This document shows positions 21,229-30,146 of a stretch of DNA of 64,000 nucleotides, one piece after another. A program made the translations under genes and the position numbers. Origin of the DNA: Dryocosmus kuriphilus (lineage: Eukaryota > Arthropoda > Insecta > Hymenoptera > Cynipidae); NCBI GenBank assembly GCA_038277395.1, contig CM076190.1:128742197-128806196 (forward strand). The letters run 5' to 3'. How positions within the stretch are numbered: the stretch's first letter is position 1; each line of letters begins with the position of its first letter. The notes under the pieces are model-generated. The model was not told where the DNA came from and did not search any database. It was given only the letters and a program-made list of their open reading frames with translations.

Positions 21229-21259
21229 CTGAAGATGACTGAGATATCCAGTCGAAAGC
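21229..21259 (+). ncRNA. Hammerhead-like ribozyme core in a Penelope-like end (plus copy)
   Basis: This is the same core as at 19057-19087 but on the plus strand: CTGAAGA, T, stem GACTG/CAGTC, GAAA. Its presence at both ends of the inverted pair shows it belongs to the element. Self-cleavage is inferred only from the motif. Confidence 0.38.
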
Positions 21260-21464
21260 TTGACATTATAATAAAATAATGGAAAATGATGGATAATTTT
21301 TAATTAAAGGAAAAATTTATTGGCTCTGAGAGACCGTGTTTCCCACAAACTTATAAAAAACAGCAGAGCGTTTATTTCTTCTCTTAAAAATTAAAATTAG
21401 AAATAATATTTTTATTTAAATAAATTTAAATTAATTTTTTATTCTGAGAACACTTTCCTGTATT

Positions 21465-22240
21465 TGTACTTTGGGCACGAGTACGATATCCGTGGCGACA
21501 ATAATTTAATGAGGATTCCTATAGGATTTTTTGCGAGAAATACGAATCTGACCATTTTAAATCGATACCTCCAATATTTTTCGAGATATTGATTTTTTAA
21601 AACTTTTTTTTTTATTAAAAAAATTTCTCAACGTTCACTCTAATAGGGTATTTTTTAAGAGAAAAACGAATTAAACACTTTTAAATTTATAGCGTTGGAA
21701 AAAGTGTAGGGGTACGATCTCACATTATTTTTGTGACCAGTCACAAGGGTGCCTTCCCGCCCCCCATAAGGCGCTGGAAAATGTGTAGGGGTGCGAACTT
21801 ACATTATTTTTGTGAACAGTCACATGGGTTCCCTCCCGCCCCCCCCCCCCATGAGGTGTTGGAAAAGGGGTAGGAATACGACCCCACTTACTTTTATGAC
21901 CAATCGCAGGGGTGCCTTCCCGTCCCCCATGAGTCGTTGGAAGTCGTTCTGCATTATTCTATTACTTAATTTAACAGAAAAAAAATATCTCGAAAAACAT
22001 TTAAGATATCTATTTAAAAAATTCAGATTGCTTTTCTCGCAAAAAACCCCACCGAAATCCACATTCAGAAGTTACGTAAATAAAAGTAAAAAATAAGTAA
22101 TTTTACCATAAAAAATCGATATCTCGAAAAATATTCGAGATATCGATTTAATACTTTCAGATTTGTGGTTCTCGCAAAAAATCCTATAGGAATCCACATT
22201 AAAACTTTGTCGACACGGATATCGTACTCTCCCCGTACTT
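21465..22240. mobile_element. Fold-back element with internal tandem repeat
   Basis: The left arm (ACGAGTACGATATCCGTG..., AGGATTCCTATAGGATTTTT) is inverted at 22110-22235 (AATCCTATAGGAATCC..., CACGGATATCGTACTC). The centre holds three copies of an approximately 85-90-bp unit (21690-21945) with GTAGGGGTRCGA and a C-rich run (CCCGCCCCCC). No coding sequence is visible. Confidence 0.65.
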
Positions 22241-22657
22241 TGTTACGACTTATTTAATTTAATATTTAATAATTTCACTTAAATGATTAAATTTTATATA
22301 AATAAATTGACGGTCAATTTGTACATATTTTAATATTATTTTGCATGATTCATGAAATAATTGTATGTATATAAAAAATTTTTAAACCAATTTTATTTCA
22401 TGACATGCCTTTTTTTCTACGTTCAAATAGTCAAACTGTCTAGTACCCTGATAAAATCTTGAGAGATTTTCTTTATCGCTAAACTCTTGTGATTCTATAA
22501 TGGCTTTTTACAGACAGACTTGACAACGACACAATCACAGTAAAACTAGACAGTGCCAAGATCGCACCAGGCTAGCATTTCGTGAATAGTCAGGCAAGAT
22601 AAAAACTGTACTGGCATTAGCATGATTCAAGACTGCTATGAAATTTTTCCACGCGGG

Positions 22658-23204
22658 AGAAAGTACAAATTATATTTATGTAAACATCACTTGAAATTTA
22701 ACTTATTAAAAGAACTATACAGTATTGAGTAATAGAAAAAACTATTTTATACTTAATGCTATGCTAAGTGTATTTTTTAATTTGATTTACTGTAAATAAT
22801 TCTGTTGTCCAATTTGTTGCGTCAGCTTTCTCAAACATGTATTTATATTGACTGAGGAGCTACTAAAGAACTAAAAATGTTATTTAATAATGCCAGCCTC
22901 TCGTATTTCAATAATGATTGAAATAATTTCAAATGCATTGTTTCTGTTTCCCAGCCGTCATCTGTTAGAAGCTCGAAAACGATACGAGCCTCTTACATTT
23001 TTTATAATAATCAAAATGAATGATGATGAAAGAAACGAAGAAGTATATATACATTCTAAAAGTTAGATTTCATAAACAAGTATTTATTATCTTAAAAAAA
23101 ATCACTTAAAATATAACTTATTAAAAGAACTATACATATAATACTGAGTAACAGAAAAGAACTATTGCGTACTTACAATTAGTGCTGTGCTGGGATCTAT
23201 TTTT
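22658..23204. repeat. Dispersed unit continued, with a C-terminal exon relic
   Basis: It resumes the unit that was interrupted at 16467. An internal tandem duplication is visible: 22670-22800 and 23068-23205 share CTTATTAAAAGAACTATACA. On the minus strand near 22880-22960 a short frame ends REAGIIK before a stop. This parallels REAGIIE at the end of the frame at 60486 and shows that the unit includes an exon of that unidentified protein family. Confidence 0.55.
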
Positions 23205-23312
23205 ACATTCTCGTCTCAATGAGAAATACCTATATTAGTTTTACGTGAAAACTGACTTTCGCGGATTTCATGAAATCTCGACGTTTCGTGACCCCCTGAA
23301 TCCGAAAAAAAC
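23205..23312 (+). repeat. End fragment of the GC-palindrome fold-back family
   Basis: It runs from TACATTCTCGTCTCAATGAG through ACTTTCGCGGATTTCATGAA to CCCCCTGAATCCG. The same end segment occurs at 5790-5880, 7050-7146, 34588, 35317, 36470 and 47480. Confidence 0.75.
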
Positions 23313-25000
23313 ATGTTCATCTTTTTTAGTTGAAAATTCAACGATTTCATATTAAAAAATCATCTTCATGTTCAATAGAAAAATCATGTTTTTTATTGAA
23401 AATTCGACTTTGTCAAACTTAAAATTTTTAATATCTTGGTTCCAACCGTTAAAGTTTTTTTTGAAAAGTTTGAAATTCGACTTTTTTTAAAACTCCTTTT
23501 CTTTGATTGGTAATAATTGAACTATTTTTGGTTGATAACTCATATTTTTTTGTTAAATATTCAAATATTTAGTTGAGGATTAAATAGTCACGTTTTTACT
23601 TGAAAATATATTTTCTAATTTTTGTTTAACTTCATTAATTTGGTTTAATATTTTTTTAAACTATTATAAACAAATATTTTAAGCAAAAATTGGAAGACAG
23701 TAACAATTACAGATTGCTGTTTAAAATAAAATATACGAAGAAACACACAGCTTTACTTAGTTTGAAAGGTCACATTGCAATATTTGTATATAACATTTGC
23801 TTATAACCATAAAAATTCTTAATTTTTATAAAGATATTGTTTCTGACAGTTTCATAACGAACTGCAGTAATTTAAAGCCAGAAAATATTTTTTTCTGATT
23901 GAAAATATCAAATTTGTGTATAACTTGATGTTATTTGTTTATAACAATAACAATTATTCTTAATTGTTGTGAATGTTTTGTTACATCAAATCCATTATTT
24001 AAATAGGATAGTTGCTAAATCATTGATTTTACCTGATATTCAGTTAACACAAATAATTTTTTCTGGTTAGAATAATGTTTTCCTAAAAGCATTTATTCTA
24101 TTTTTGTTTACACGGAATTTTATAAAAACAAAAGATAAAAAGACGGCTTTTAGAGCTGAAAAATGTGGTGCACCGACATGTAAATTACAGGTATAAATTT
24201 TGTTTTAATCGGATAATATCTTGTGTGAGAATTTTTGCCTCAAATTTCGAAATATCGACTGAAAACACCAAAATTGTCATTAATTTTAGCTCCGTTAAAG
24301 CGGACACATTTTTGGGTTAGGAGATGTCACTTGCGACGAAAACTGACAAAATGTTTTATAATGCTGAAAAAATCTCTAATGAATTCGTAATAGAAAAAAT
24401 AATTATGCTAATCATAATTCAAAATTGTAATTAGATTTCGAGATAAGATTTTATAATTATTTTAATTCGACAATGCAAAGTACTAAATGCGTGGTAATAA
24501 TGTATGAGATAATTTTATTATTGTATACATACAATATTTAAAGGAAGGTCATATGAATTGGATACGTGATAAATATAAAAATTTAATCAGAAGAACACTA
24601 TTGCGAAACATATTTTGAACTTTATTGAAAGAAAGAAGGGCATTATTGTGAAACTTGTAAATAGACAACGTAACCTTCAACAAATCAAACTATTTCGAAG
24701 TGATTGCTTCATGAGGAAAAAAACAAGAATTATTTACTAAATTAATCTATTTTACCTTCTTACATTATTCATGTGATATTTGTCCATTATTGAAATGCTG
24801 AAATATCACTGCCTCAAAACTAAAACCCTGTAATATTAATTATATTAACAAAATCTTTGCGAAAAAAAGTTTTCAATAAAATGGTGGAATTTATACCAGA
24901 AAAAGATGAAACTTCAACAAAAAACTTATTTTCAATCAAACAGTTGAATTTTCAACCAAAAGAGGATGAATTTCAAACAAAAATATTATAATTGATTGTG
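23313..25000. other. AT-rich region with degenerate GAAAATTCAA-type short repeats
   Basis: Short phrases such as TTGAAAATTCAACG and TTTTTTAGTTGAAAATTC recur, and again on the opposite strand at 24880-24990. I see no open frame, RNA gene or element end between 23700 and 24880. Confidence 0.45.
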
Positions 25001-25293
25001 AGATTTTGGTGGAAAGGTATTGGCTTTAGGGTCCAAAGAATTGAATTCAATGAAAGCCAGATTAAAGTTTTTTAACTGTATGAAAGATTTTGCCCCAACA
25101 GCAACATTTACAAAAAAATCCCACAAATAACTTTTAAAAACAATTATATGAAGATTTTAAACTTACTAAACTACTTAACAAAGGTAAGTATGAATCAGAC
25201 TTAACCCTTATGTTGTCAGACGCAAAAATTTATAAACTATTAAGAAGAGACGCTACAGGAAATTTAAACCAAAATTAATGATCTAATTAAAAT

Positions 25294-26033
25294 TTGGAAG
25301 GAAAAAATAACCATATAAACAAATCTTTAGCTGCTCCCCTCAAAGCAAATAATGCTAATCCTTCCAGATGGTATGGACTAAGAAAAATTCACAAAGACCC
25401 GAAACAACACAGACTAAATGTTTCATTCATAGGCAGTCCAACTTATAATCTCACGTCCTTTTCTAAAACCATCATCTCAAATAATATCACTTCTACAATT
25501 TCAATAGTAAAAAACAGTCTTAAGTTCATTGAAAAAACTAAAAATATCAGACTTTCGGCAGGTTACCAACTATTTCCTTCGATGCCGTTTCTTTCTTCAC
25601 AAACGTTTTTATCGGTCTCGCGATTATTGCCGTAAAATCAAGATGACCTCAGACTCAAAGTAATCTAAAAATTCCAATAACATAATTTCTAAAAGAATTA
25701 CGAACTTTTGCAAGCAATTCGTCATTCAATTTTAAGGTATTATCATACAAGCAAAAGACAGGCTTTCCCATGGGTTTTCCAGTTTGTCCCATTTTATCCG
25801 ATATTGTTATGAAAGATTTGGAAAATAGTTGCTTATCTGTCTTTCCATTACAGTTACCATTTTACTTTCGCTATTTAAATTATATTTTTACTGCTTCTCA
25901 TGTTGATCAAATCCAAACAGTTCTAAATGCTTTCATTAATTTCAATCAGAATATTCAATTCACTCTCGAGGAAGAATCAAACGGTAAAATCAGCTTCCTT
26001 GATGTGCTCATAATAAGAGAAGCGATCGTTTAA
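25294..26033 (+). pseudogene. Penelope-like reverse transcriptase, broken
   Basis: The RT blocks are WYGLRKIHKD, a block resembling GSPTYNL, then after a frame break GFPVCPILSDIVMKDLENS (the GxPxSPxLAD box). The catalytic box reads FRYLNYIF, where YxDD is expected, so both Asp residues are lost. The ISFLDVLI block follows. It is in at least two frames. The RT identity is clear, but it cannot be active. Confidence 0.78.
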
Positions 26034-26429
26034 AAACAAATTGGTATCAAAAACCAATCGCATCAGGTGAGTGCCTCCATTATTTCTCACACCACCCACA
26101 TCAATATAGAGTCAATGTTATTAAAAATTTTGTTGACAGAGGAATAACATTAGCCCCCAAAGACTTCCACGAAAAAAACCTCAAAGAAATCAAAACGATC
26201 CTAATAAACAATAATTATCCTTTTCCATTTATCAAAACGGTTGTCAAGCAGAGACTAAATTACATACAGCAAAAAAATTCAGAGATCGGTCCACAGAGAC
26301 ACCAAGTGACAACTGACGAAAGACCTACACACACAATCAGACGTCCGTCCAAATCACAGCAGGACAAAGAAAAATAATATCACAGAAATCCACATAAAAC
26401 TTCCATTCTGTAACATCAACGATCTAACA

Positions 26430-26820
26430 CCGATTTTCAAGTTAAAAAGGGATCCCATTCCTAAAGAAAAAATTTTCAATATAGTTTAAAGTATTCGATG
26501 CAATAACTGCGAAGCAGTATACATAGGTACAACTAAACGCCCCCTCTATGTACGCGTTAAAGAATACATAAAAGATGTCTACAAACCACAGAACAAATGG
26601 ACGACAATAACCAAGCATGCATGGTACAAGGATCATCGGTTTGATTTTGCACAAACAAAAATTTTATAAAAAACTGATCACTACAAAAAACGAATGTATT
26701 TAGAAATGGCCCATATAGTCAGCAACCCCTTTGCAGCAAACCAAAGAGCTGATACTGAAAATCTTTTCATTTTTTACTTTCCCCTTTTAGAAAATAGCAA
26801 ACTTTAATCTTTCATAATGC
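26430..26820 (+). pseudogene. Penelope-like GIY-YIG endonuclease remnant
   Basis: After a linker the sequence encodes CNNCEAVYIGTTKRPLYVRV, then KHAWYKDHRFDF, and the C-terminal MAHIVSN-type stretch. There are stops inside (for example a TAA just before SIRCNNC and another after the KIL at about 26668). It follows the RT in the order expected for the family. Confidence 0.65.
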
Positions 26821-27017
26821 GAAACGGGTTTTTAAATTATATAAAATAGAAGTTCATCAAGCAAAACTGTTTTTACGAAATTTAAAGAATAGTCTATAAC
26901 GTTCTGACGTTAGGTTTGTTGACCAGTGTCAGTTAATTATTTTTTATGTTAATGGTTTTGATCTACTGGCCGAGAGTTAAAGCTCGAAGAGCTAAATTAT
27001 TTAGTTTGTGAAAAAAT

Positions 27018-27096
27018 TCTCTCTAGCTCCGCTGGGAATCGAACCCAGTTCTACAGATTGCCGGTCTGGTGCTCTACCCACTAAGCTACGGAGAGA
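27018..27096 (-). repeat. tRNA-like SINE head, inverted arm
   Basis: It has an A box (TAGCTTAGTGGG) and a perfect B box (GGTTCGATTCC). The D, anticodon and T arms can be folded. The anticodon loop is CCGGCAA, with C rather than U at position 33, and the ends of the acceptor stem do not pair. I therefore read it as the promoter-bearing head of a SINE and not a working tRNA gene. A truncated T-arm copy lies at 27305-27336. Confidence 0.72.
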
Positions 27097-27562
27097 CAAG
27101 ATTCATTTTTTACAAATTCCAAGGTACATACATATCGACGAAATGTCAAACCTGTAGGCGAGTTTCAATCTTATAGTAGACTATAATGTTCTGATGTTAG
27201 GTTTGTTGACCAGTGTCAGTTAATTATTTTTGATGTTAATGGTTTTGATCTACTGGTCGTGAGTTAAAGCTCGAAGAGCTAAATTATTTAGTTTGTGAAA
27301 AAATTCTCTCTAGCTCCGCTGGGAATCGAACCCAGGTAGAGAGAAGCTAGAGAGAATTTTTTCACAAACTAGATAATTTAGCTCGTCGAGCTTTAACTCA
27401 CGACCAGTAGATCAAAACCATTAACATGAAAAATAATTAACTGACACTGGTCAACAAACCTAACATCAGAATACTATAGTCTACTATAAGATTGAAAGTC
27501 GCCTACAGGTTTTACATTTCGTCCAGATGTACCTGTTGGAGTTTGTGAAAAATAAATCTTGT

Positions 27563-27640
27563 CTCTCCATAGCTTAGTGGGTGGAGCACCAGACCGGCAA
27601 TCTGTAGATCTGGGTTCGATTCCCAGCGTAGCTAGAGAGA
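27563..27640 (+). repeat. tRNA-like SINE head, right arm
   Basis: This is the same head as at 27018-27096 on the plus strand, with A box TAGCTTAGTGGG and B box GGTTCGATTCC. It is followed by the SINE body and the A-rich tail. Confidence 0.72.
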
Positions 27641-27757
27641 ATTTTTTCACAAACTAAATAATTAAGCTCGTCGAGCTTTAACTCACGACCAGTAGGTCAA
27701 AACCATTAACATCAAAAATAAAAATAAAATAAAAATAAAAAAATATTTAAAGAATAG

Positions 27758-28420
27758 TATTCCAAAAATAATATTGACTATTATATGACAAAAGGAAGTA
27801 AGATAAGTAGGGTAAAAAGAATCCATCGATAAACAGTCTCCTTCAAGTTTTATTGCTTTACCTTCCTGTTATCTTTACCCACCAGATCTAACAAGGTTAA
27901 CTTTCCTGCTACCCGCTTGAAAGGAACTCTATGGAAAAAAGGATTTTCTTCCCGCTACCTCCTGGCAAGGTACCACCCAAACCGACATTTTCTACATGTG
28001 TTGTTTCAGTAATCAATGATTAGTGAAGACGTCAACCTTTTAGTTTTCTCTTCTGAAGGAAACTATCTTTCCATCATGCTTATAATTTATTACACGATTC
28101 TAATAAGGTTAGTGCACACAAAAACATAAAATAATTTGTTCCTATATAATTAAAATTTTCTTAGAAATTATATATTAAATTTCCCAATAATCACACGTAC
28201 TTATTCAAATTTCCAAATCTTACACTTTAATAAATGTAAACTTATGCGAATTATAGATAATTTCATTACTTCCATTTCCACAAAAACCATTTAATAAATT
28301 TTAAAATAATAATAGCAACTCTCGTTACATAATATTTATTGAACTGCGATATTAACCACACAAATACATTTTCTCATAAATTTCGTGAATATAAGGATTC
28401 TATTTAATTTTTTACAGAAT
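27758..28420. other. AT-rich 3' region of the second Penelope-like element, no gene seen
   Basis: No open frame or RNA gene is evident. The phrases around 27890-27975 (AAGGTTAACTTTCCTGCTAC, ...CCCGCTACCTCC) are mildly repetitive. Confidence 0.4.
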
Positions 28421-28431
28421 AGATAAGTCCG

Positions 28432-28459
28432 CTGATGAGGGCCACCATTGTGCCGAAAC
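28432..28459 (+). ncRNA. Hammerhead-like core in the second Penelope-like element
   Basis: CTGATGA is followed by an imperfect stem (GGC.AC/GTGCC) and CGAAAC, near the 3' inverted end. The CUGANGA and GAAA parts agree with the hammerhead consensus, with an extra base before stem II as in the other copies. The outer stems were not resolved. Confidence 0.35.
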
Positions 28460-28549
28460 TTTTCGTTTTAATGAATAATTAATTGAATTCAATTCTTTGG
28501 ACCCTAAAGCTAATACCTTTCCACCAATATCTTACAATTTTGTTCTCGA

Positions 28550-29278
28550 GGGTCAATACAATCCCCCACCGATTATTATTTAGAAAAAGAAAATATATTT
28601 TTCATACAAAAATAGTTTAAGTATTAACCCTAAGAAAAATAAAAAATAAAATAAAATTTTCAACGAAAAATGGATTTTCAAGGAAATTGTTAAATTTACA
28701 ACATGATAGTTCAATTTTGAACTAAAAAGTTTAATTCTCGACCAAGAATATAATACGCACTTGACTTTTGAACCAAAATCTATTATTTTTCAGCTAAAAA
28801 TAGTTGAATTATCAAAAGAAAGAAATTTGAGCCGACAAAAATAAATTTTGAATTAAAAATGCTTAAATTATTATTAATCTAAAAAGAGGAATTTTCAAAA
28901 TAGCAGTTGAACTTATACCCAGTAAATATGAATTTTCAATAATAATTTAATTTTTAACAACATTCATGAATATCAAACCATATATTTAAATGTCCAACCG
29001 AAAAGATTAGTTCTCAATCAAAAAAATGAATTTCAAAACCAAAAATGTAATAATTGTCTTTTGAACCAAAAGTTATTACTTTTCAGCTAAAAATAATTGA
29101 ATTATCAAACCCAAAGAGGGAATTTTTCACAAACAGAAATATATTTTTAATCAAAAAAAGTTATGTTTTCAAGAACAATGAAGTTTTCGAAAGAATAGTT
29201 TAATTTTTATCTGAAGAACATCACGTTTTAAGAAAATAGTTTACTTTCAACACAAGAAAGATGAATTTTCAAGAAAAA
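28550..29278. repeat. Degenerate short tandem repeat, AATTTTCAA/ACCAAAAA type
   Basis: The phrase GAATTTTCAA followed by an A-rich spacer recurs about every 25-35 bases (for example at 28660-28700, 28900-28940 and 29260-29275). Short inverted versions occur at 23.3-23.6 kb. It contains no coding sequence. Confidence 0.5.
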
Positions 29279-29500
29279 AATCTGCCCGCTTTGCGGGCAC
29301 ATTGTCATCGCGCGCTTCGCGTGAAGTATGAGCGCGCCTAGGGCGCGCGTCTGTTGTCATTCGTGCTTCGCGCTCGATAGATTATTCACCTCGCGCTACG
29401 CGCACGGTGTTTATGGATTGTATAAACCTTTAAATGAAAAATTACAAAAGAAATTATTTTACTTAAGGCTCTATCGTCCTTAAGGAATACATTCTCGTCC
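29279..29500 (+). repeat. GC-palindrome arm fragment of the fold-back family
   Basis: It contains TCTGCCCGCTTTGCGGGCAC, then the CGCGCTTCGCG blocks, and reaches CTTAAGGCTCTATCGTCC and TACATTCTCGTC. The body and second arm are missing. Confidence 0.75.
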
Positions 29501-29680
29501 AACCATTGATATGTATTATACATTGTTTTATACAATTTTATACACACGCAGTGCTATAAAGTAGATTAAGTTGCCTCATTTCATAGGAAGAAAAATACTT
29601 TCGACACAACTTCATTGTCTCTCAAATCTATCCCACCACCTAAGTGTGGACAATCATTGTTATCAAAAATGAAATAATCA

Positions 29681-29715
29681 TTAGTATAGAATGTACTCAT
29701 AGTTTCAGCTCAAAT
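29681..29715 (+). promoter_or_regulatory. Weak TATA-like and initiator-like sites upstream of the signal-peptide exon
   Basis: TATAGA at 29685-29690 and TTTCAGCT around 29703-29710 precede the ATG by 38-63 bases. The spacing between them (about 22 bases) is shorter than usual, so the promoter call is tentative. Confidence 0.22.
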
Positions 29716-29747
29716 ACTCGACAATTCGTCTCCCCGTCTCTAGCAAG

Positions 29748-29805
29748 ATGAAGACTTCTATCTGTATTCTCCTCATCACCTTAATGGTGTATCTTCAATC
29801 TGTTG
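29748..29805 (+). CDS. Signal-peptide exon of a small secreted protein (partial)
   Basis: The ATG at 29748 is followed by codons for MKTSICILLITLMVYLQSVG, a typical N-terminal signal peptide with one Lys, a hydrophobic core and a small residue at the end. A strong donor (GTAAGT) follows directly at 29806, after the first base of a codon. Insect venom, antimicrobial and similar peptide genes often have a first exon of this form. The rest is uncertain: an acceptor at 29862-29863 would add about 22 residues and a TGA at 29929-29931, but the 58-base intron is short and the peptide has no Cys. This is the only host-like coding start in the window. Confidence 0.45.
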
Positions 29806-29863
29806 GTAAGTAGAATATAAATTATTACCCAATCAATCATATATTTGAATTTCTTACAACCAG

Positions 29864-29931
29864 ATATCGACTATATTCAAAAATTCTTTTTTCGTAAAGC
29901 ATATATCATTCAAATTTCTATTTCACTTTGA
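29864..29931 (+). CDS. Possible second exon of the secreted peptide
   Basis: It follows TTCTTACAACCAG and is in the right phase with the first exon. It would encode about 22 residues starting IDYIQKFFFRKAY to a TGA at 29929-29931. It lies at the edge of a repeated block. The very short intron and low complexity make this only a possibility. Confidence 0.18.
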
Positions 29932-30137
29932 AAGAGTTGAACCATATGTTGCTATCATTGCACGTTCGTCTCGCTGCACAACCATATACTTACTGAGAAA
30001 ATGGTTTTATCCTTATACAGATAATTTATTGGGAATTATTTTATAAAGCGGTCTTGTCGGGACATAGTTTAAAAAAAATTCAGTTCGTACCAACAAACAT
30101 GCTCCATAAATGCCACGTAAGTCATTATACATGTAAC
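29932..30137 (+). repeat. Repeated block (other copies about 32098-32225, 34245-34450, 34490-34585)
   Basis: Shared phrases are ATCATTGCACGTTCGTCTCG-like, GCTGCACAACCATATACTTA-like, AAAATGGTTTTATCCTTATA-like and TTTGTTGGGAATTATTTT-like. The four copies are in the same orientation and separated by inserted fold-backs, so an ancestral tandem array was broken up by insertions. Confidence 0.6.
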
Positions 30138-30146
30138 ATATTGTAC

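Larger units (their letters stand above)
18965..21355. mobile_element. Inverted pair of Penelope-like element copies
   Basis: The two ends are inverted copies of each other: GGGAAACACGGTCTCTCAGA at 18978 on, and its reverse complement near 21318-21345. Inside are a minus-strand copy with the GIY-YIG end (19411-19990) and a plus-strand copy with the RT tail plus GIY-YIG (20020-20905), meeting near 20010-20030. Penelope-like elements often have such inverted, partial tandem arrangements. Each end carries a hammerhead-like core. Confidence 0.8.
16468..22657. mobile_element. 6.2-kb segment with short inverted ends, non-autonomous
   Basis: The left end CCCGTGTGGAAAAATTTCT (16468) matches the reverse complement of the right end, CCCGCGTGGAAAAATTTC (ending 22657), with one mismatch. 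Weaker matches continue for about 130 bp inside (TCTTGAATC, GTCTAGTTT). The flanks line up with an uninterrupted relative at 23.07 kb (TTTCATAAAC...ATCACTT). No matching transposase is present. It carries the Penelope-like pair, a possible solo LTR and a fold-back as passengers. No clear target duplication was found. Confidence 0.45.
26893..27744. mobile_element. Palindromic tRNA-derived SINE insertion with 13-bp target duplication
   Basis: Two inverted arms meet near 27336-27342. Each arm holds about 1.4 units of a 286-bp tandem SINE unit: a tRNA-like head, then a body with TTTTTTCACAAACTA and GTCAACAAACCTAAC. The right end has an (AAAAT)n tail. The duplication ATTTAAAGAATAG lies at 26880-26892 and 27745-27757. 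Target duplication and A-rich tail point to LINE-mediated insertion of the whole palindrome. Confidence 0.82.
25005..28545 (+). mobile_element. Second Penelope-like element, decayed, with inverted ends
   Basis: The sequence GGTGGAAAGGTATTGGCTTT at about 25010 recurs inverted at 28500-28545, as expected for the terminal repeats of Penelope-like elements. Between them the RT blocks (25294-26033) and GIY-YIG remnants (26480-26800) stand in the normal order. A palindromic SINE insertion lies at 26893-27744. Many frame breaks show that it is old. Confidence 0.7.

Noticed and set aside
27018..27096. Functional tRNA gene (anticodon loop CCGGCAA)
   Set aside because: Position 33 is C, the acceptor ends do not pair and the unit is repeated as part of a SINE with tail and target duplication.
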